DNA of 64,000 nucleotides from Streptomyces sp. NBC_00162 (GCF_024611995.1 NZ_CP102509.1:2418001-2482000); one strand, 5' to 3'; shown: positions 16,922-28,703, numbered from the stretch's first letter. Notes: a model not told the origin generated them from the sequence alone. Made by a program: numbers and translations.

Positions 16922-18172
16922 TCACGACACCGGCCGGGAGTCCTCCCACACCGATTCGAATTCCTCGCGGTACGTCGTGAACAGCCCGTGGTCGGCGTCC
17001 TTCGGCACGCCCCGGCCGCCGCCGCGCAGGACCAGGACGGGCGATTCCATGCCGCGCGCCCGCCGCAGGTACGACTGGACCACGGCGATCCCCGAGGACT
17101 GGCCCTCCACCAGGTAGGCGGTGAAGCGCGGGGTCTCGTCGAAGACGTGGATCTCGAAGCGCGAGGGGTCCCGCAGGCCCGCCCGGACCCGGCGGACGTG
17201 CAGGATGTTCATCTCCACCGAGCGGCTCAGCTCGCCCTTGCGCAGCCCCAGCTCGCGCTCGCGCCGCTTGACCGCGCTGCTCGCCGGGTTCAGGAACAGC
17301 AGCCGCACCCGGCAGCCGGCTTCCGTGAGCCGGACGAGTCTTCGGCCCGAGAAGTTCTGGACCAGCAGGTTGAGGCCTATGCCGATGGCGTCGAGCCGCC
17401 GCGCGCCGCCGAAGAGGTCCTCCGCCGGAAGCTGGCGCTGCAGGCGCACCCGGTCCGGGTGGACCGAGATGACGTCCGCGTACCGGTCGCCCACCAGGTC
17501 CTCGACGGCGTCGATCGGCAGCCGGTCGGCCGAGGGGCTGCCCGAGCCGCCGCCCAGCACCTCCAGCAGCCGCGCGGAGGCCCGTTCCGCCTGTTCCAGC
17601 ACCGGACGGGACAGCGCCCGGTTGCGGGAGACGACGTTGCGGGTGACCTCCAGCTCGTCCAGGGCGAGCTCGATCTCGCGCCGGTCGTCGAAGTACGGTT
17701 CGAAGCAGGGCCAGTGCTGGACCATCAGCTCCCGCAGCTGCGGGAGGGTCAGGAAGCTCAGCACGTTGTCGTCGGCCGAGTCGAGCAGGTAGCCCTTGCG
17801 GCGGCTGACCTCGCGCACGGCCACCGCCCGCTGCACCCACTCCTGCCCGGCGGGCCCGGCGGCCGCGACCACCCAGTCGTCCCCGCCGTGCACCGGCTCG
17901 TAGATCGGCCTCAGTACCGCGCCGACCACCGACCGCAGCCGCTGTTCGATCAGGTTCAGCCAGATGTACGCACGGCCCGCGCGCTGCGCCCGGGTGCGGA
18001 CCTCGCTCCAGGCCTCCGCGCCCCAGTCCAGCTCGGCGCCGGCCCGGGCGCTCCCGGCCGCCTGCGGGGCCAGCGACACCGCCCCGGCCGCGACCCCCGC
18101 CGACGGTGCGTCCGCGGGGCCACCCTCGTGACCGCTGTCACCAGGGGGCAGCTCCAGACCTCCCGAGCTCAC
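16922..18172 (-). CDS. SAV2148-family HEPN-domain protein
   Basis: 416 residues from GTG 18172 (VSSGGLELPPGDSG), the N terminus I recall for the SAV2148 family; longer in-frame starts add low-quality sequence. An acidic/Gly/Ala N-terminal tail is followed by an alpha-helical HEPN-like segment (EVRTRAQRAGRAYIWLNLIEQ) and later ELEVTRNVVSRNRALS, which resembles a HEPN Rx4-6H site but with N in place of His. The C-terminal ~170 residues (VRLLFLNPAS, EIHVFDETPRF, YLVEGQSSGIAVVQSYL) look like the PLD-like sensor/effector domains often fused to NTPases or HTHs. The function is unknown; HEPN proteins are often RNases in stress or defence systems. Confidence 0.75.
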   Translation of the reverse strand: MSSGGLELPPGDSGHEGGPADAPSAGVAAGAVSLAPQAAGSARAGAELDWGAEAWSEVRTRAQRAGRAYIWLNLIEQRLRSVVGAVLRPIYEPVHGGDDWVVAAAGPAGQEWVQRAVAVREVSRRKGYLLDSADDNVLSFLTLPQLRELMVQHWPCFEPYFDDRREIELALDELEVTRNVVSRNRALSRPVLEQAERASARLLEVLGGGSGSPSADRLPIDAVEDLVGDRYADVISVHPDRVRLQRQLPAEDLFGGARRLDAIGIGLNLLVQNFSGRRLVRLTEAGCRVRLLFLNPASSAVKRRERELGLRKGELSRSVEMNILHVRRVRAGLRDPSRFEIHVFDETPRFTAYLVEGQSSGIAVVQSYLRRARGMESPVLVLRGGGRGVPKDADHGLFTTYREEFESVWEDSRPVS

Positions 18173-18446
18173 CCGTGCACCGCCTTCTGCGTCTGGACGC
18201 CCGTCTCCAGTGATCACGGAAGGGTACTCCGCGCGCGCGGCCCGGTGCAGCCCGATGGCCCGTACACCGGCTGTCCGTTGACCCATTATCCGATGCCCAG
18301 ACAGTCGTCCGACCCGCCTATCAGGTCTGCGGGTCACCCGGAGGGACCAACCCAAGTCCACGCGTGAGGCACCTCTTTCGGGGAAGATCTGGCAGTGACG
18401 TGGTCCAGCCGGATCAGCCGGAGCAGGATGGGAAGAGTCGTTACCT
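18173..18446. other. Divergent intergenic region, HEPN protein / glgX
   Basis: 274 bp carrying the promoters of two divergent genes. ggaagag precedes the glgX ATG. No strong palindrome or RNA was recognised. No gene is supported here. Confidence 0.5.
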
Positions 18447-20545
<2,099 letters not shown>

Positions 20546-20561
<16 letters not shown>

Positions 20562-21844
20562 GCGGAGCTCTCGCCCACGGCCGGCGAGCCGGTCTGCTGC
20601 GCCGGGATGAAGGCCTTGCCGTGGGTACGGGCGGCCGGCACCCGGGTGAGGAGGGCGAGGGTCAGGCAGAGCGCGGCCGCCCCCACGGCCACGGCGAAGG
20701 CCGCGGCGGGCCCGTAGGACTCGGCGAGCCGCCCGGAGAGCGGCAGCGCGATGGCCTGCCCGGCCACCAGGGAGCTGGCGGCGAAGGCCATCGCCTCGGC
20801 CAGCCGGGCGGGCTCCACGACGCGCTCGGTGAGGGCGAACGCGGTGATCAGGTGCGGGGCGTAGGCCGCGCCGAGCACGGTGACGACCAGGTACAGCGGC
20901 CACAGGGAGTCGGTGAAGAGCAGCGGTACGGAGAGCACCAGCGCGGCGCCGGTCGCCACCCGCCAGCGCAGCCGCAGCCCGAAGCGGGCGGGCAGCGCGC
21001 CGAGCGAGATGCCGACGACGGCGCTGACGACGCCCATGGCGGCGTATACGACGGCGGCCTGGTCGGGGACGCCCAGCCGCATGGTGAGCGCGGCGATCCC
21101 GGCCTGGCAGGCGCCGAACATGGCGCCCTGGAGGGCGAGCGAGCCGCGGACGGCGTGGACCACGCGCGGCTGCCGGACCCGGACCTTGCGCTCCTTGCTC
21201 CGCTCCTTGCTCCGCGCCTTCACTGCGGGGCCGTCCGTGACGGCGGCGGTCGGGTGCAGCGCGAAGGCGGTGCCGAAGACGGCGACGAGGACGGCGGCGC
21301 CGCCGAGGGCGACCGCGGGGTGCGCGACGATCGAGGCGAGTCCGACGAAGGCCGGGCCGAGGACGAAGGAGACCTCGTCCAGGGTGCCTTCGAGCGAGTG
21401 GACGGCGCCCACCACGCTCTCCTCGGACTTGGCGCGGTGCGCCAGGGCCACGGAGCGGGTCCGGGCGAGCGGCCCGATCAGCGGGATGGAGGCGCCCGCG
21501 ACGGCTCCGACGGCGGCGAGCGGGACGGTGGCGAGGTGGCCGAGGGCCCCGGCCACCAGGGCGGCGGTCGCGACGGCGTTGACCGCGGCGGCGGTCAGTA
21601 CGACGGGCCGCTGGCCGTACCGGTCGGCGAGCCGGCCCAGGACGGGTCCGAAGACCACCTGACCGGCGGAGAGGGTGCCGCCGACGATGGCGCCGGTGGC
21701 GATCGAGCCGCTGGTCTGGGCGACCAGCACCACGCTGCCGAACTGGGACATCGCGACGGGCAGTCGGGCAAAGAACGAGATGAGCGGAAGTAGGGGCCCG
21801 GTCAGGGCGATGACTCTTCGATAGGTGTTGACGGTTCCAACCAC
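20546..21844 (-). CDS. MFS transporter
   Basis: 432 residues, GTG start, with about 12 hydrophobic segments and a central basic loop (KARSKERSKERKVR) between the two six-helix halves. The typical MFS motif LGRLADRYGQRP lies in loop 2-3. No substrate signature was recognised. It sits between two trehalose-pathway genes but on the opposite strand, so there is no operon link. Convergent with glgX and divergent from treY. Confidence 0.88.
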
Positions 21845-21926
21845 TTGAGCAACGCTAACCCGGCGCAGTCACTCGTATGCATTGGGTAATGGCACGGAAT
21901 CCGGCAGGCTGGGTACGTACGTTCTC

Positions 21927-24179
21927 ATGAGCCTGCCGCGGTCAAGCATCCATTCGGAATCTGATGTTCCGACACCTGTCACTCCGGCGTCGACCTACCG
22001 CCTCCAGCTGCGTCCGGAGTTCCCGTTCGCGGCGGCCGAGGAAGCCGTACCGTACCTCGCCTCGCTCGGCGTCTCGCACCTGCACCTCTCCCCCGTCCTG
22101 GAGGCGGTGCCCGGCTCGGCGCACGGCTACGACGTCACCGACCACTCCCGGGTGCGCGAGGAGCTGGGGGGCGAGCCGGGCCTGAGGTCGCTGGGCGCGG
22201 CCGCCCGGGCGCACGGGATGGGCCTGGTGCTCGACATCGTGCCGAACCACATGGCGGTACCGGCGCCGCTGCGGCTGAACCGGCCGCTGTGGGAGGTGCT
22301 GCGGGAGGGGCCGGGCTCGCCGTTCGCGCGCTGGTTCGACATCGACTGGGAGGCGGGCGGCGGGCAGGTGCTGCTGCCGGTGCTCGCCGGGCCGGTGGAG
22401 TCCTGCGAGCTGAGGGCCGACGGGCAGGTGCTGCGCTACGGGGAGCAGGAGTTCCCGCTGCGGGAGGGCACCGCGGGGCTGGCGCTGCCCGAGCTGCTGG
22501 CCGCGCAGTGGTACCGGCCGGCCTGGTGGCGGGAGGCCCGTACCGGGCTCAACTACCGGCGCTTCTTCACGATTTCGGAGCTGATCGGGGTCCGGGTGGA
22601 GGACCCCGAGGTGTTCACGGCCACCCACGCCAAGGTGCTGGAGCTGGTCCGGGACGGGGTGGCGGACGGACTGCGGATCGACCACGTGGACGGGCTGGCG
22701 GATCCCGAGGAGTACCTGCGGCGGCTGCGGGCGGCGGCGGGGCCGCACTGCTGGGTGGTGGTGGAGAAGATCCTGGCCCGGCACGAGCGGCTGCCGCCCT
22801 CCTGGCCGGTGGCGGGGACCACCGGGTACGACGCGCTGCACCGGGTGGACGGGGTGTTCACCGATCCGGCCGGCACTGCCAAACTGGCGCGGAGGTACGT
22901 GGAGTTCACCGGCAACCCCGAGTGGGCGCGGACCGCCGACGAGAGCGCACGGGAGGTGCTGACCGGCGACCTGGCCGCCGAGCTGGGCGCGCTGGAACGG
23001 CAGGCCGGTCCGGAATTGGCCTCTGCGGTACAAGAGTTGCTGATCGCCTATCCGGTCTACCGGCCCTACCCCGGCGAGCCGGAGCCGGACCCGCAGGCCG
23101 TGCAGCGGGCGGCCTCGGTGGCCGGTCCGGGTGCGGTGGGCGGTGTACGGGAGCTGCTGCTGCGGGATCCCGCCTTCGCGGCCCGCTTCGCCCAGACCTC
23201 GGCCGCGCTGCGCGCCAAGTCCCTGGAGGACCGGGCCTTCTACCGGTACGCACCCCTGCTGTCGGCCACCGAGGTCGGCGGCGACCCCGGCCAACCGGCG
23301 GTGTCGGCGGAGGAGTTCCACGCGTACTGCGACCGGCTGGAGCGGGAGTGGCCCCGGTCCGGGACGGTGCTGTCCACGCACGACACCAAGCGCAGCGCGG
23401 ACGTCCGGGCCAGGATCTCGGTGCTGTCGCAGGCGCCGCAGCCGATGGACGGGCTCGGCGGCCCGGACCCGGGGCTGGCGTGGACGGCCCGGCAGACCGC
23501 GCTGGGCCTCGGGGAGGTTCCGCAGGCAGTGCCCCGGCTGACCGAGGCACTGCTCAAGGGGGCCCGGGAGGCCGCCCTGCACACCAGCTGGACGGAGCGG
23601 AACGAGGCCTACGAGGCGACCGTGGCGGGATACGCCCCCGGCCCCCTCGACCTGCCGCCGGAGCTGGCGGAGGCGGCCCGCGCCAACCTGCTCGGCATGG
23701 CGCTGCTGCACCTGACGATGCCCGGGGTGCCGGAGGTCTACCAGGGCGCGGAGACGGAGTACCGGGCCCTGGTGGACCCGGACAACCGGCGCCCGGCCCG
23801 CTTCCCTCGCGAGGAACTGGCCCGGCTGGACGCGGGGGCCGCGCCGTCCGGACCGGCCGAGGAGAAGCTGGCCCTGACGGCCGCCGTGCTGCGGCTGCGC
23901 CGGGACCGGCCGGGCCTGTTCGCCGGGTACGCCCCGCTGCAGGCCAGTGGCCCGGCGGCGGACCACTGCCTGGCCTTCGCCCGCTCGCCCGGCCTGGTGG
24001 TGGTGGCCACCCGGCTCTCGCACCGGCTGGCCGGCGCGGGGGGCTGGCGCGGCACCACCCTGCCACTGCCGCCGGGCCGCTGGCTGCCGCTGCACGACGG
24101 GAGCCCGTACGAGGCCGGGGTACGGCTGTCCGAACTGCTGGCCGCCCGGCCCGTGGCGGTCCTACTCCGGCACCAGTAG
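21927..24179 (+). CDS. treY: Malto-oligosyltrehalose synthase TreY
   Basis: 750 residues from the ATG at 21927 (MSLPRSSIH); an upstream in-frame ATG at 21882 is also possible. STYRLQLRPEFPF at the N terminus, LVLDIVPNHMAVP, ADGLRIDHVDGLADP, VVEKILARHE and STHDTKRSADVRARI are TreY hallmarks. The enzyme isomerises the reducing-end alpha-1,4 bond of maltooligosaccharides to alpha-1,1, giving maltooligosyl-trehalose, which TreZ then hydrolyses. treZ is 4.5 kb downstream rather than adjacent. The 3' end overlaps the convergent LysR gene by 18 bp. Confidence 0.94.
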   Translation: MSLPRSSIHSESDVPTPVTPASTYRLQLRPEFPFAAAEEAVPYLASLGVSHLHLSPVLEAVPGSAHGYDVTDHSRVREELGGEPGLRSLGAAARAHGMGLVLDIVPNHMAVPAPLRLNRPLWEVLREGPGSPFARWFDIDWEAGGGQVLLPVLAGPVESCELRADGQVLRYGEQEFPLREGTAGLALPELLAAQWYRPAWWREARTGLNYRRFFTISELIGVRVEDPEVFTATHAKVLELVRDGVADGLRIDHVDGLADPEEYLRRLRAAAGPHCWVVVEKILARHERLPPSWPVAGTTGYDALHRVDGVFTDPAGTAKLARRYVEFTGNPEWARTADESAREVLTGDLAAELGALERQAGPELASAVQELLIAYPVYRPYPGEPEPDPQAVQRAASVAGPGAVGGVRELLLRDPAFAARFAQTSAALRAKSLEDRAFYRYAPLLSATEVGGDPGQPAVSAEEFHAYCDRLEREWPRSGTVLSTHDTKRSADVRARISVLSQAPQPMDGLGGPDPGLAWTARQTALGLGEVPQAVPRLTEALLKGAREAALHTSWTERNEAYEATVAGYAPGPLDLPPELAEAARANLLGMALLHLTMPGVPEVYQGAETEYRALVDPDNRRPARFPREELARLDAGAAPSGPAEEKLALTAAVLRLRRDRPGLFAGYAPLQASGPAADHCLAFARSPGLVVVATRLSHRLAGAGGWRGTTLPLPPGRWLPLHDGSPYEAGVRLSELLAARPVAVLLRHQ

Positions 24180-25034
24180 CCCGGCGAAGGCGGCCGCCGC
24201 GCCGGTCAGCGGGACCCTGGAGAAGACCGCCAGGGGCCGGTGCCACGGCGGGTCGAGGGAGAGCAGCACGCAGTCCTCGCCGACGGCGCCCCGGACCATG
24301 TGGGCCGGGGCCATGACGATGCCCACCCCGGCGGCCGCCATCCGTACGGCCGTCGAGGTGTGTTCCGTACGCAGCACCGTGCGCGGGGTGAACCCCGCCT
24401 CGCCGCACGCCCAGTCGAGGACGGGCTGCCCGTGCACCAGCGGTTCCATGGCGCAGCGGATCCAGTCGCGGTCGGCGAGCTCGGTGAGCCGGACTGTGCC
24501 CCGCCCGCCCAGGGGGTCGTCGAAGGGCACCACGATCACCAGCTCCTCCCGGCCGATGCGGAGCACCGGACCGGTCCACTCCTTGGGTTCCGGGCCGACC
24601 GCGAGGTCGGCGACGCCCCGCTCCAGCTGTTCCTCCAGGGCCTCCGTGGAGCCGTACTCCCGCACCATCAGCGCCACTCCCGGGTGCAGGGTCCGCCAGC
24701 GGGCGGCAACGGCCGGGAGCAGGCCGACGGCGATGGCATGGACGGTGGCGAGGTGCAGTTCACCGCCTTGCGCCCCGGCGGCGGCGCGGGCGGCCCGCTC
24801 GGCCTGGCGGGCGCTGCGGACGGCGAGCTGGGCGTGCGGTAGGAAGGCGCGGCCCATGGGGGTGAGCCGGACCCCGCGCGGCATGCGTTCCAGCAGCTCG
24901 CCGCCCACGGACCGCTCCAGGGCCTTGACCTGGTGGGAGAGGGCGGGCTGGGTGACGTGCAGGGATTCGGCGGCCCGGGTGAAGGAGGACTCCTCCACGA
25001 CGGTGAGGAAGTACTCCATCTGACGCAGGCTCAT
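24162..25034 (-). CDS. LysR-family transcriptional regulator
   Basis: 290 residues from ATG 25034. The N-terminal winged helix-turn-helix is MSLRQMEYFLTVVEESSFTR...LHVTQPALSHQVKALER, followed by a substrate-binding domain of normal length. Divergent from the dihydrolipoamide dehydrogenase gene, the classical LysR arrangement in which the regulator controls its own gene and its divergent neighbour. The inducer is unknown. Confidence 0.9.
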   Translation of the reverse strand: MSLRQMEYFLTVVEESSFTRAAESLHVTQPALSHQVKALERSVGGELLERMPRGVRLTPMGRAFLPHAQLAVRSARQAERAARAAAGAQGGELHLATVHAIAVGLLPAVAARWRTLHPGVALMVREYGSTEALEEQLERGVADLAVGPEPKEWTGPVLRIGREELVIVVPFDDPLGGRGTVRLTELADRDWIRCAMEPLVHGQPVLDWACGEAGFTPRTVLRTEHTSTAVRMAAAGVGIVMAPAHMVRGAVGEDCVLLSLDPPWHRPLAVFSRVPLTGAAAAFAGLLVPE

Positions 25035-25037
25035 GGA

Positions 25038-25064
25038 CCGGAAGCATAAAGCCGGAAGCATAAA
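25038..25064. repeat. Direct repeat in the LysR/lpd divergent promoter
   Basis: ccggaagcataaa occurs twice (25038-25050 and 25052-25064), period 14 bp, immediately upstream of the LysR start. The AT-rich repeats stand out in a GC-rich context and may be LysR contact sites controlling autoregulation and the divergent lpd gene. Confidence 0.5.
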
Positions 25065-25131
25065 CAACGTGCATGGCAACGAGAAGATCATTGCCTTGGA
25101 TTCATGGGAACGGACCGCGCAGGCTGTACAC

Positions 25132-26547
25132 ATGAACAGCGACAGCAGCACCGTAGATGTGATCGTGATCGGCGGCGGCACGGGCGGCTACAGCACGGCC
25201 CTGCGCGCCTCGGCCCTCGGTCTGACCGTCCTCCTCGCCGAACGCGACAAGGTCGGCGGGACCTGCCTGCACCGCGGGTGCATCCCCAGCAAGGCCATGC
25301 TGCACGCGGCCGAACTCGTCGACGGCATAGCCGAGGCGCGCGAGCGCTGGGGGGTGCGGGCGAGCGTGGAGTCGGTGGACTGGCCGGCCCTGACCGCCAC
25401 CCGCGACGACATCGTCTCCCACAACCACAAGGGCGTGGAAGGCCACTTGGAGCGCGCCGGGGTGCGCGTGGTGCGCAGCGGTGCCCGGCTGACCGGGCCG
25501 CGGTCGATCCGGACCGAGGACGGCCGGGAGTTCACGGCCACCTGCGGGATCGTGCTGGCCACCGGGTCCCGGCCGCGTACCCTGCCCGGGCTGGAGCCCG
25601 ACGGGCACACGGTGGTCACCAGCGACGACGCATTGTTCGCCCCCGGGCTGCCGGCCTCGGTGCTGGTGCTGGGCGGCGGGGCGATCGGGGTGGAGTACGC
25701 CTCCTTCCACCGGTCCATGGGCGCGGAGGTGACCCTGGTCGAAGCCGCGGACCGGCTGGTTCCGCTGGAGGACGCGGACGTGTCCCGCCACCTGGCGCGG
25801 GGCCTGAAGAAGCGCGGGATCGACGTGCAGACGGGGGCCCGGCTGGAGAAGGCCGAGCGGCTGGAGGCCGGGGGCGTACGGGCCACCGTGCGCACGGCGC
25901 GCGGGGAACTGCGGGAGCTCCGGGCGGAGCGGTTGCTCGTGGCGGTCGGGCGGGTTCCGGTCACCGACGGGCTGGACCTCGCGGCGGCCGGACTGGCCAC
26001 CGACGAGCGGGGGTTCGTGGCGCCGGCCGACTGGTCCCGGCTGGAGACCGCCGTCCCGGGGATCCACGTGGTGGGCGACCTGCTGCCGCCGCCCTCGCTC
26101 GGCCTGGCACACGCCTCCTTCGCGGAGGGGCTGCTGGTCGCCGAGACCCTGGCCGGGGTGGCGAGCGCGCCGGTGGACTACGCCGCGGTGCCCCGGGTGA
26201 CCTACTCGGCGCCGCAAACCGCCGCGGTCGGGCTGACGGAGGCTCAGGCGCGCGAGGCGGCGCACGACGTGGTGGTGAACACCAAGCCGCTGACGGCCGT
26301 GGCCAAGGGAATGGTGCACGGGCAGGGCGGCATGGTGAAGGTGGTCGCCGAGCGGGGCGGGCGGGTGCTGGGTGTGCACCTGGTGGGGCCGCACGTGTCG
26401 GAGATGATCGCGGAGAGCCAGCTGATCGTGGGCTGGGACGCGGAGCCGGGCGATGTGGCACGGCACGTCCACGCCCACCCGACGCTGTCGGAGGCGGTGG
26501 GCGAGGCCTTCCTGACCCTGGCGGGCCGCGGCCTGCACCAGCAGTAG
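25132..26547 (+). CDS. lpdA: Dihydrolipoyl dehydrogenase-like flavoprotein disulfide reductase
   Basis: 471 residues from ATG 25132. FAD motif VIGGGTGGYSTALRA, redox-active GGTCLHRGCIPSK (CxxxxC), NAD motif LGGGAIGVEYASFH, GDL near the second FAD contact, and a C-terminal HAHPTLSEAVGEAF with the His-x4-Glu pair of lipoamide dehydrogenases. It lies alone, not with E1/E2 genes, and is divergent from a LysR regulator, so it may be a conditionally expressed extra copy or act on another disulfide. An upstream in-frame ATG at 25033 would swallow the promoter and is rejected. Confidence 0.88.
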   Translation: MNSDSSTVDVIVIGGGTGGYSTALRASALGLTVLLAERDKVGGTCLHRGCIPSKAMLHAAELVDGIAEARERWGVRASVESVDWPALTATRDDIVSHNHKGVEGHLERAGVRVVRSGARLTGPRSIRTEDGREFTATCGIVLATGSRPRTLPGLEPDGHTVVTSDDALFAPGLPASVLVLGGGAIGVEYASFHRSMGAEVTLVEAADRLVPLEDADVSRHLARGLKKRGIDVQTGARLEKAERLEAGGVRATVRTARGELRELRAERLLVAVGRVPVTDGLDLAAAGLATDERGFVAPADWSRLETAVPGIHVVGDLLPPPSLGLAHASFAEGLLVAETLAGVASAPVDYAAVPRVTYSAPQTAAVGLTEAQAREAAHDVVVNTKPLTAVAKGMVHGQGGMVKVVAERGGRVLGVHLVGPHVSEMIAESQLIVGWDAEPGDVARHVHAHPTLSEAVGEAFLTLAGRGLHQQ

Positions 26548-26640
26548 CCCGGGCCTGCGCCCCGGACCCTCGGCAGACCCTCGGCCAGACTCCGCCCGGG
26601 GGGCGACCCCCGGCGCGGGTACCGGCCCAGCCCGGCGGGC

Positions 26641-27927
26641 ATGGCATCCCTTGTGACCCTCCTCCGTGACATGTGCTACCCCACACCGCACGAGCTCGCG
26701 CTGGCCGCCCGCGCCCTGGCGGACGAACGCCCCGCCGAGGTCCGGCTCCGCCAGGCCGGAACCTCCCGGGCCGGGCAGCCCCTCTGGGTGCTCTCCGTCG
26801 CGGCCACCGGCAAGGCCCGGCCCGGCCGGGACGTCCTCGTGGTCGCCGGGGCCCACGCCAACGAACCCGTCGGCGGCGCCACCGCCCTCTCCCTCGCCCG
26901 GCGGCTCCTGCACGACCCGGCCCCGCGTGCAGGCTGCGGCTGGCACTTCCTGCTCTGCGCCGATCCCGACGGCGCGGACCTGCACCGCACGCCCCGCCCG
27001 TACTCGCTCCTCGACTACCACCGGCACTTCTTCCGGCCCCCCGGTCCCGAACAGCCCGAGTGGGCGCCGTCTTTACTGCCCCCGGACCGGCTGCCGCCCG
27101 AGACCCTGGCCCTGACCGCGCTCATCGACGAACTGCGGCCCGTCCTCCAGGTCTCCCTGCACGCCACCGACCTCGGCGGCTCCTGGGTCCAGCTCACCCG
27201 GGACATTCCCGGCCTCGCCGAGCCCTTCGGCAAATCGGCCGCCGAGCTGCGCATCCCGGTGGAGAACGGGGCCTCGGATGCCGCCGGCTGGCCCTCCCCC
27301 GGGCCGGGGATCTTCGTGATCCCGCAGCCGGGGAGCGAGGACGCCGGTGCCTTCCATCCCGAGGACACCCGGCTCAGCACCTGGTACCACGCCCACCGGT
27401 ACGACGGCACCACCGCGATCGTCGAAGTCCCCATGTGGGCCTCCGACCTGGTCGACGACCCGGCCCCGCACCCCGACCCGCGCGGCGCCCTGCGGATGCT
27501 GGCCGGACGGCTCGGCGAGGACACCGCCCGCGTGGCCGCCGTACGGGACGGGATCCGGTACGGCCCGCTGCCCTACGAGGACCCGGCCGCGGCGCCCCTG
27601 CTGCGCGCGGTGGACTGGACGCTCGCGCTGATCCCCCGGATCACCGCCGAGTGGACCGGCGACGGGGCTCCCGCCGAGGCCACCGCGGCGTACGTCGCCA
27701 GCATCGACGCCTTCGGGCGGCGTCTGTCGCTGCGCGCCGCCGCGATGCTGCTGCGGGTGCTGCGCACCCAGGGTCACGGGTCGGCGCCCGGGCTGGACCG
27801 GCTGGTCACGGGGTGGTGCGAAGACTTCGCGGCCCGCTTCCAGGCCCGCTGGGTCCCGGTGGCCACGCAGGTGGAACACCAGTCCCGGACCGTCCTGGCC
27901 GCGTACGAACGCCTCGTCGCGCCCTAG
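26641..27927 (+). CDS. M14-family zinc carboxypeptidase, with a TTA codon
   Basis: 428 residues. The zinc site HANE (VVAGAHANEPVGG, near 80) and the third ligand His in LQVSLHATDLGG, plus a catalytic Glu candidate in TTAIVEVPMW, support an M14 metallocarboxypeptidase of the cytoplasmic succinylglutamate-desuccinylase-like/zinc peptidase group; no signal peptide is visible. The start is uncertain: no good ribosome-binding site precedes ATG 26641, and GTG 26653 or ATG 26671 are alternatives. Codon 145 is TTA (27073-27075), the only one I noticed in the window, so translation may depend on the bldA tRNA and be developmentally timed. Confidence 0.8.
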   Translation: MASLVTLLRDMCYPTPHELALAARALADERPAEVRLRQAGTSRAGQPLWVLSVAATGKARPGRDVLVVAGAHANEPVGGATALSLARRLLHDPAPRAGCGWHFLLCADPDGADLHRTPRPYSLLDYHRHFFRPPGPEQPEWAPSLLPPDRLPPETLALTALIDELRPVLQVSLHATDLGGSWVQLTRDIPGLAEPFGKSAAELRIPVENGASDAAGWPSPGPGIFVIPQPGSEDAGAFHPEDTRLSTWYHAHRYDGTTAIVEVPMWASDLVDDPAPHPDPRGALRMLAGRLGEDTARVAAVRDGIRYGPLPYEDPAAAPLLRAVDWTLALIPRITAEWTGDGAPAEATAAYVASIDAFGRRLSLRAAAMLLRVLRTQGHGSAPGLDRLVTGWCEDFAARFQARWVPVATQVEHQSRTVLAAYERLVAP

Positions 27928-27934
27928 AAGGGGT

Positions 27935-27964
27935 CCACGGGCCAGGGCCGCGCCCAGCCCGTGG
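27935..27964. terminator. Convergent hairpin terminator
   Basis: ccacgggc (27935-27942) pairs with gcccgtgg (27957-27964) in the 102-bp spacer between the M14 gene and the convergent FHA gene. An 8-bp stem with a 14-nt GC-rich loop. Confidence 0.5.
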
Positions 27965-28029
27965 CCGCGAGCCTCCTCGGCGGCGAACAGCTGCGGCCCT
28001 GGCCGCCCGGCGAGATCCGGCGGCCGGGT

Positions 28030-28593
28030 TCAGCTCGAGGACAGCCGGAAGGTCATCTTCCCGAAACCGACCTGGTCGCCGTCCCGGACCACCGCGGAAC
28101 CCGTCACGCGGTGCCCGTTGACCGTGGTCCCGTTCGTGGAGCCGAGGTCCTTGAGCACCCACACCCCGTCACGCAGGCTGAGTTCCGCGTGCGCCCGGGA
28201 GACGGTCTCGTGGCTGAGCCGCAGCCCGTTGCCCGGGTCGCGGCCGATCCGCAGGCCACCCGCGCTGGGGTGCGGCAGCAGCAGCTTGGGCAGCTTCTCG
28301 GCGGCCCAGGCGCGCCGGACTCCGACCGAGACGGCGGAGACCCGCCCCACCCAGCCGAACAGCCGACGGGTCCAAGGGCTTTCGGCACCCTCGCGCGCCT
28401 GGAGGTCGGCGGTGAGGACGGCGAGGTCCTCGGAGCGCCGCGCGACCAGGGCGAGTTCCATCCGGCGCAGGAACGTGTCGTGGGACAGCTTGCCGAGGGC
28501 AGCGCCCTCCCTGAGCTGGCCCAGCGCCCGGTCGCGCTCGGCGTCCGAGAGCCGCGGCACGGGGTAGGCGGGGAACTCAAAACTCGACGTCAC
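28030..28593 (-). CDS. DUF1707-FHA domain protein
   Basis: 187 residues from GTG 28593. The N-terminal ~55 residues (RLSDAERDRALGQLREG...) are a DUF1707 domain. The C-terminal ~90 are an FHA phosphothreonine-binding domain with IGRDPGNGLRL, SRAHAEL, and STNGTTVNG all intact. No membrane segment is seen. FHA proteins recruit partners phosphorylated by Ser/Thr kinases; no kinase gene is adjacent. It is divergent from treZ with a 110-bp spacer, but a link to trehalose metabolism is unproven. Confidence 0.88.
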   Translation of the reverse strand: MTSSFEFPAYPVPRLSDAERDRALGQLREGAALGKLSHDTFLRRMELALVARRSEDLAVLTADLQAREGAESPWTRRLFGWVGRVSAVSVGVRRAWAAEKLPKLLLPHPSAGGLRIGRDPGNGLRLSHETVSRAHAELSLRDGVWVLKDLGSTNGTTVNGHRVTGSAVVRDGDQVGFGKMTFRLSSS

Positions 28594-28703
28594 AGGGTGA
28601 TTGTCGGCCCGTCGGGGCCGGAGTGTCCAGAACACCCCCGCCGGGCCGGGAATGATGGGCAGGATACGCATGCTGAACAGCGCCGCAGACGAGGGGAACG
28701 TCC

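Noticed and set aside
21942..24095. Minus-strand frame of about 717 residues opposite treY
   Set aside because: A shadow of treY; composition is Gln/Arg/Pro/Gly-rich with no motif.
25033..25131. 33-residue extension of the dihydrolipoyl dehydrogenase
   Set aside because: It runs through the LysR promoter repeats and lies before the normal FAD motif.
27935..28029. CRISPR or ncRNA in the M14/FHA spacer
   Set aside because: Only one short hairpin is present and there are no repeat units.
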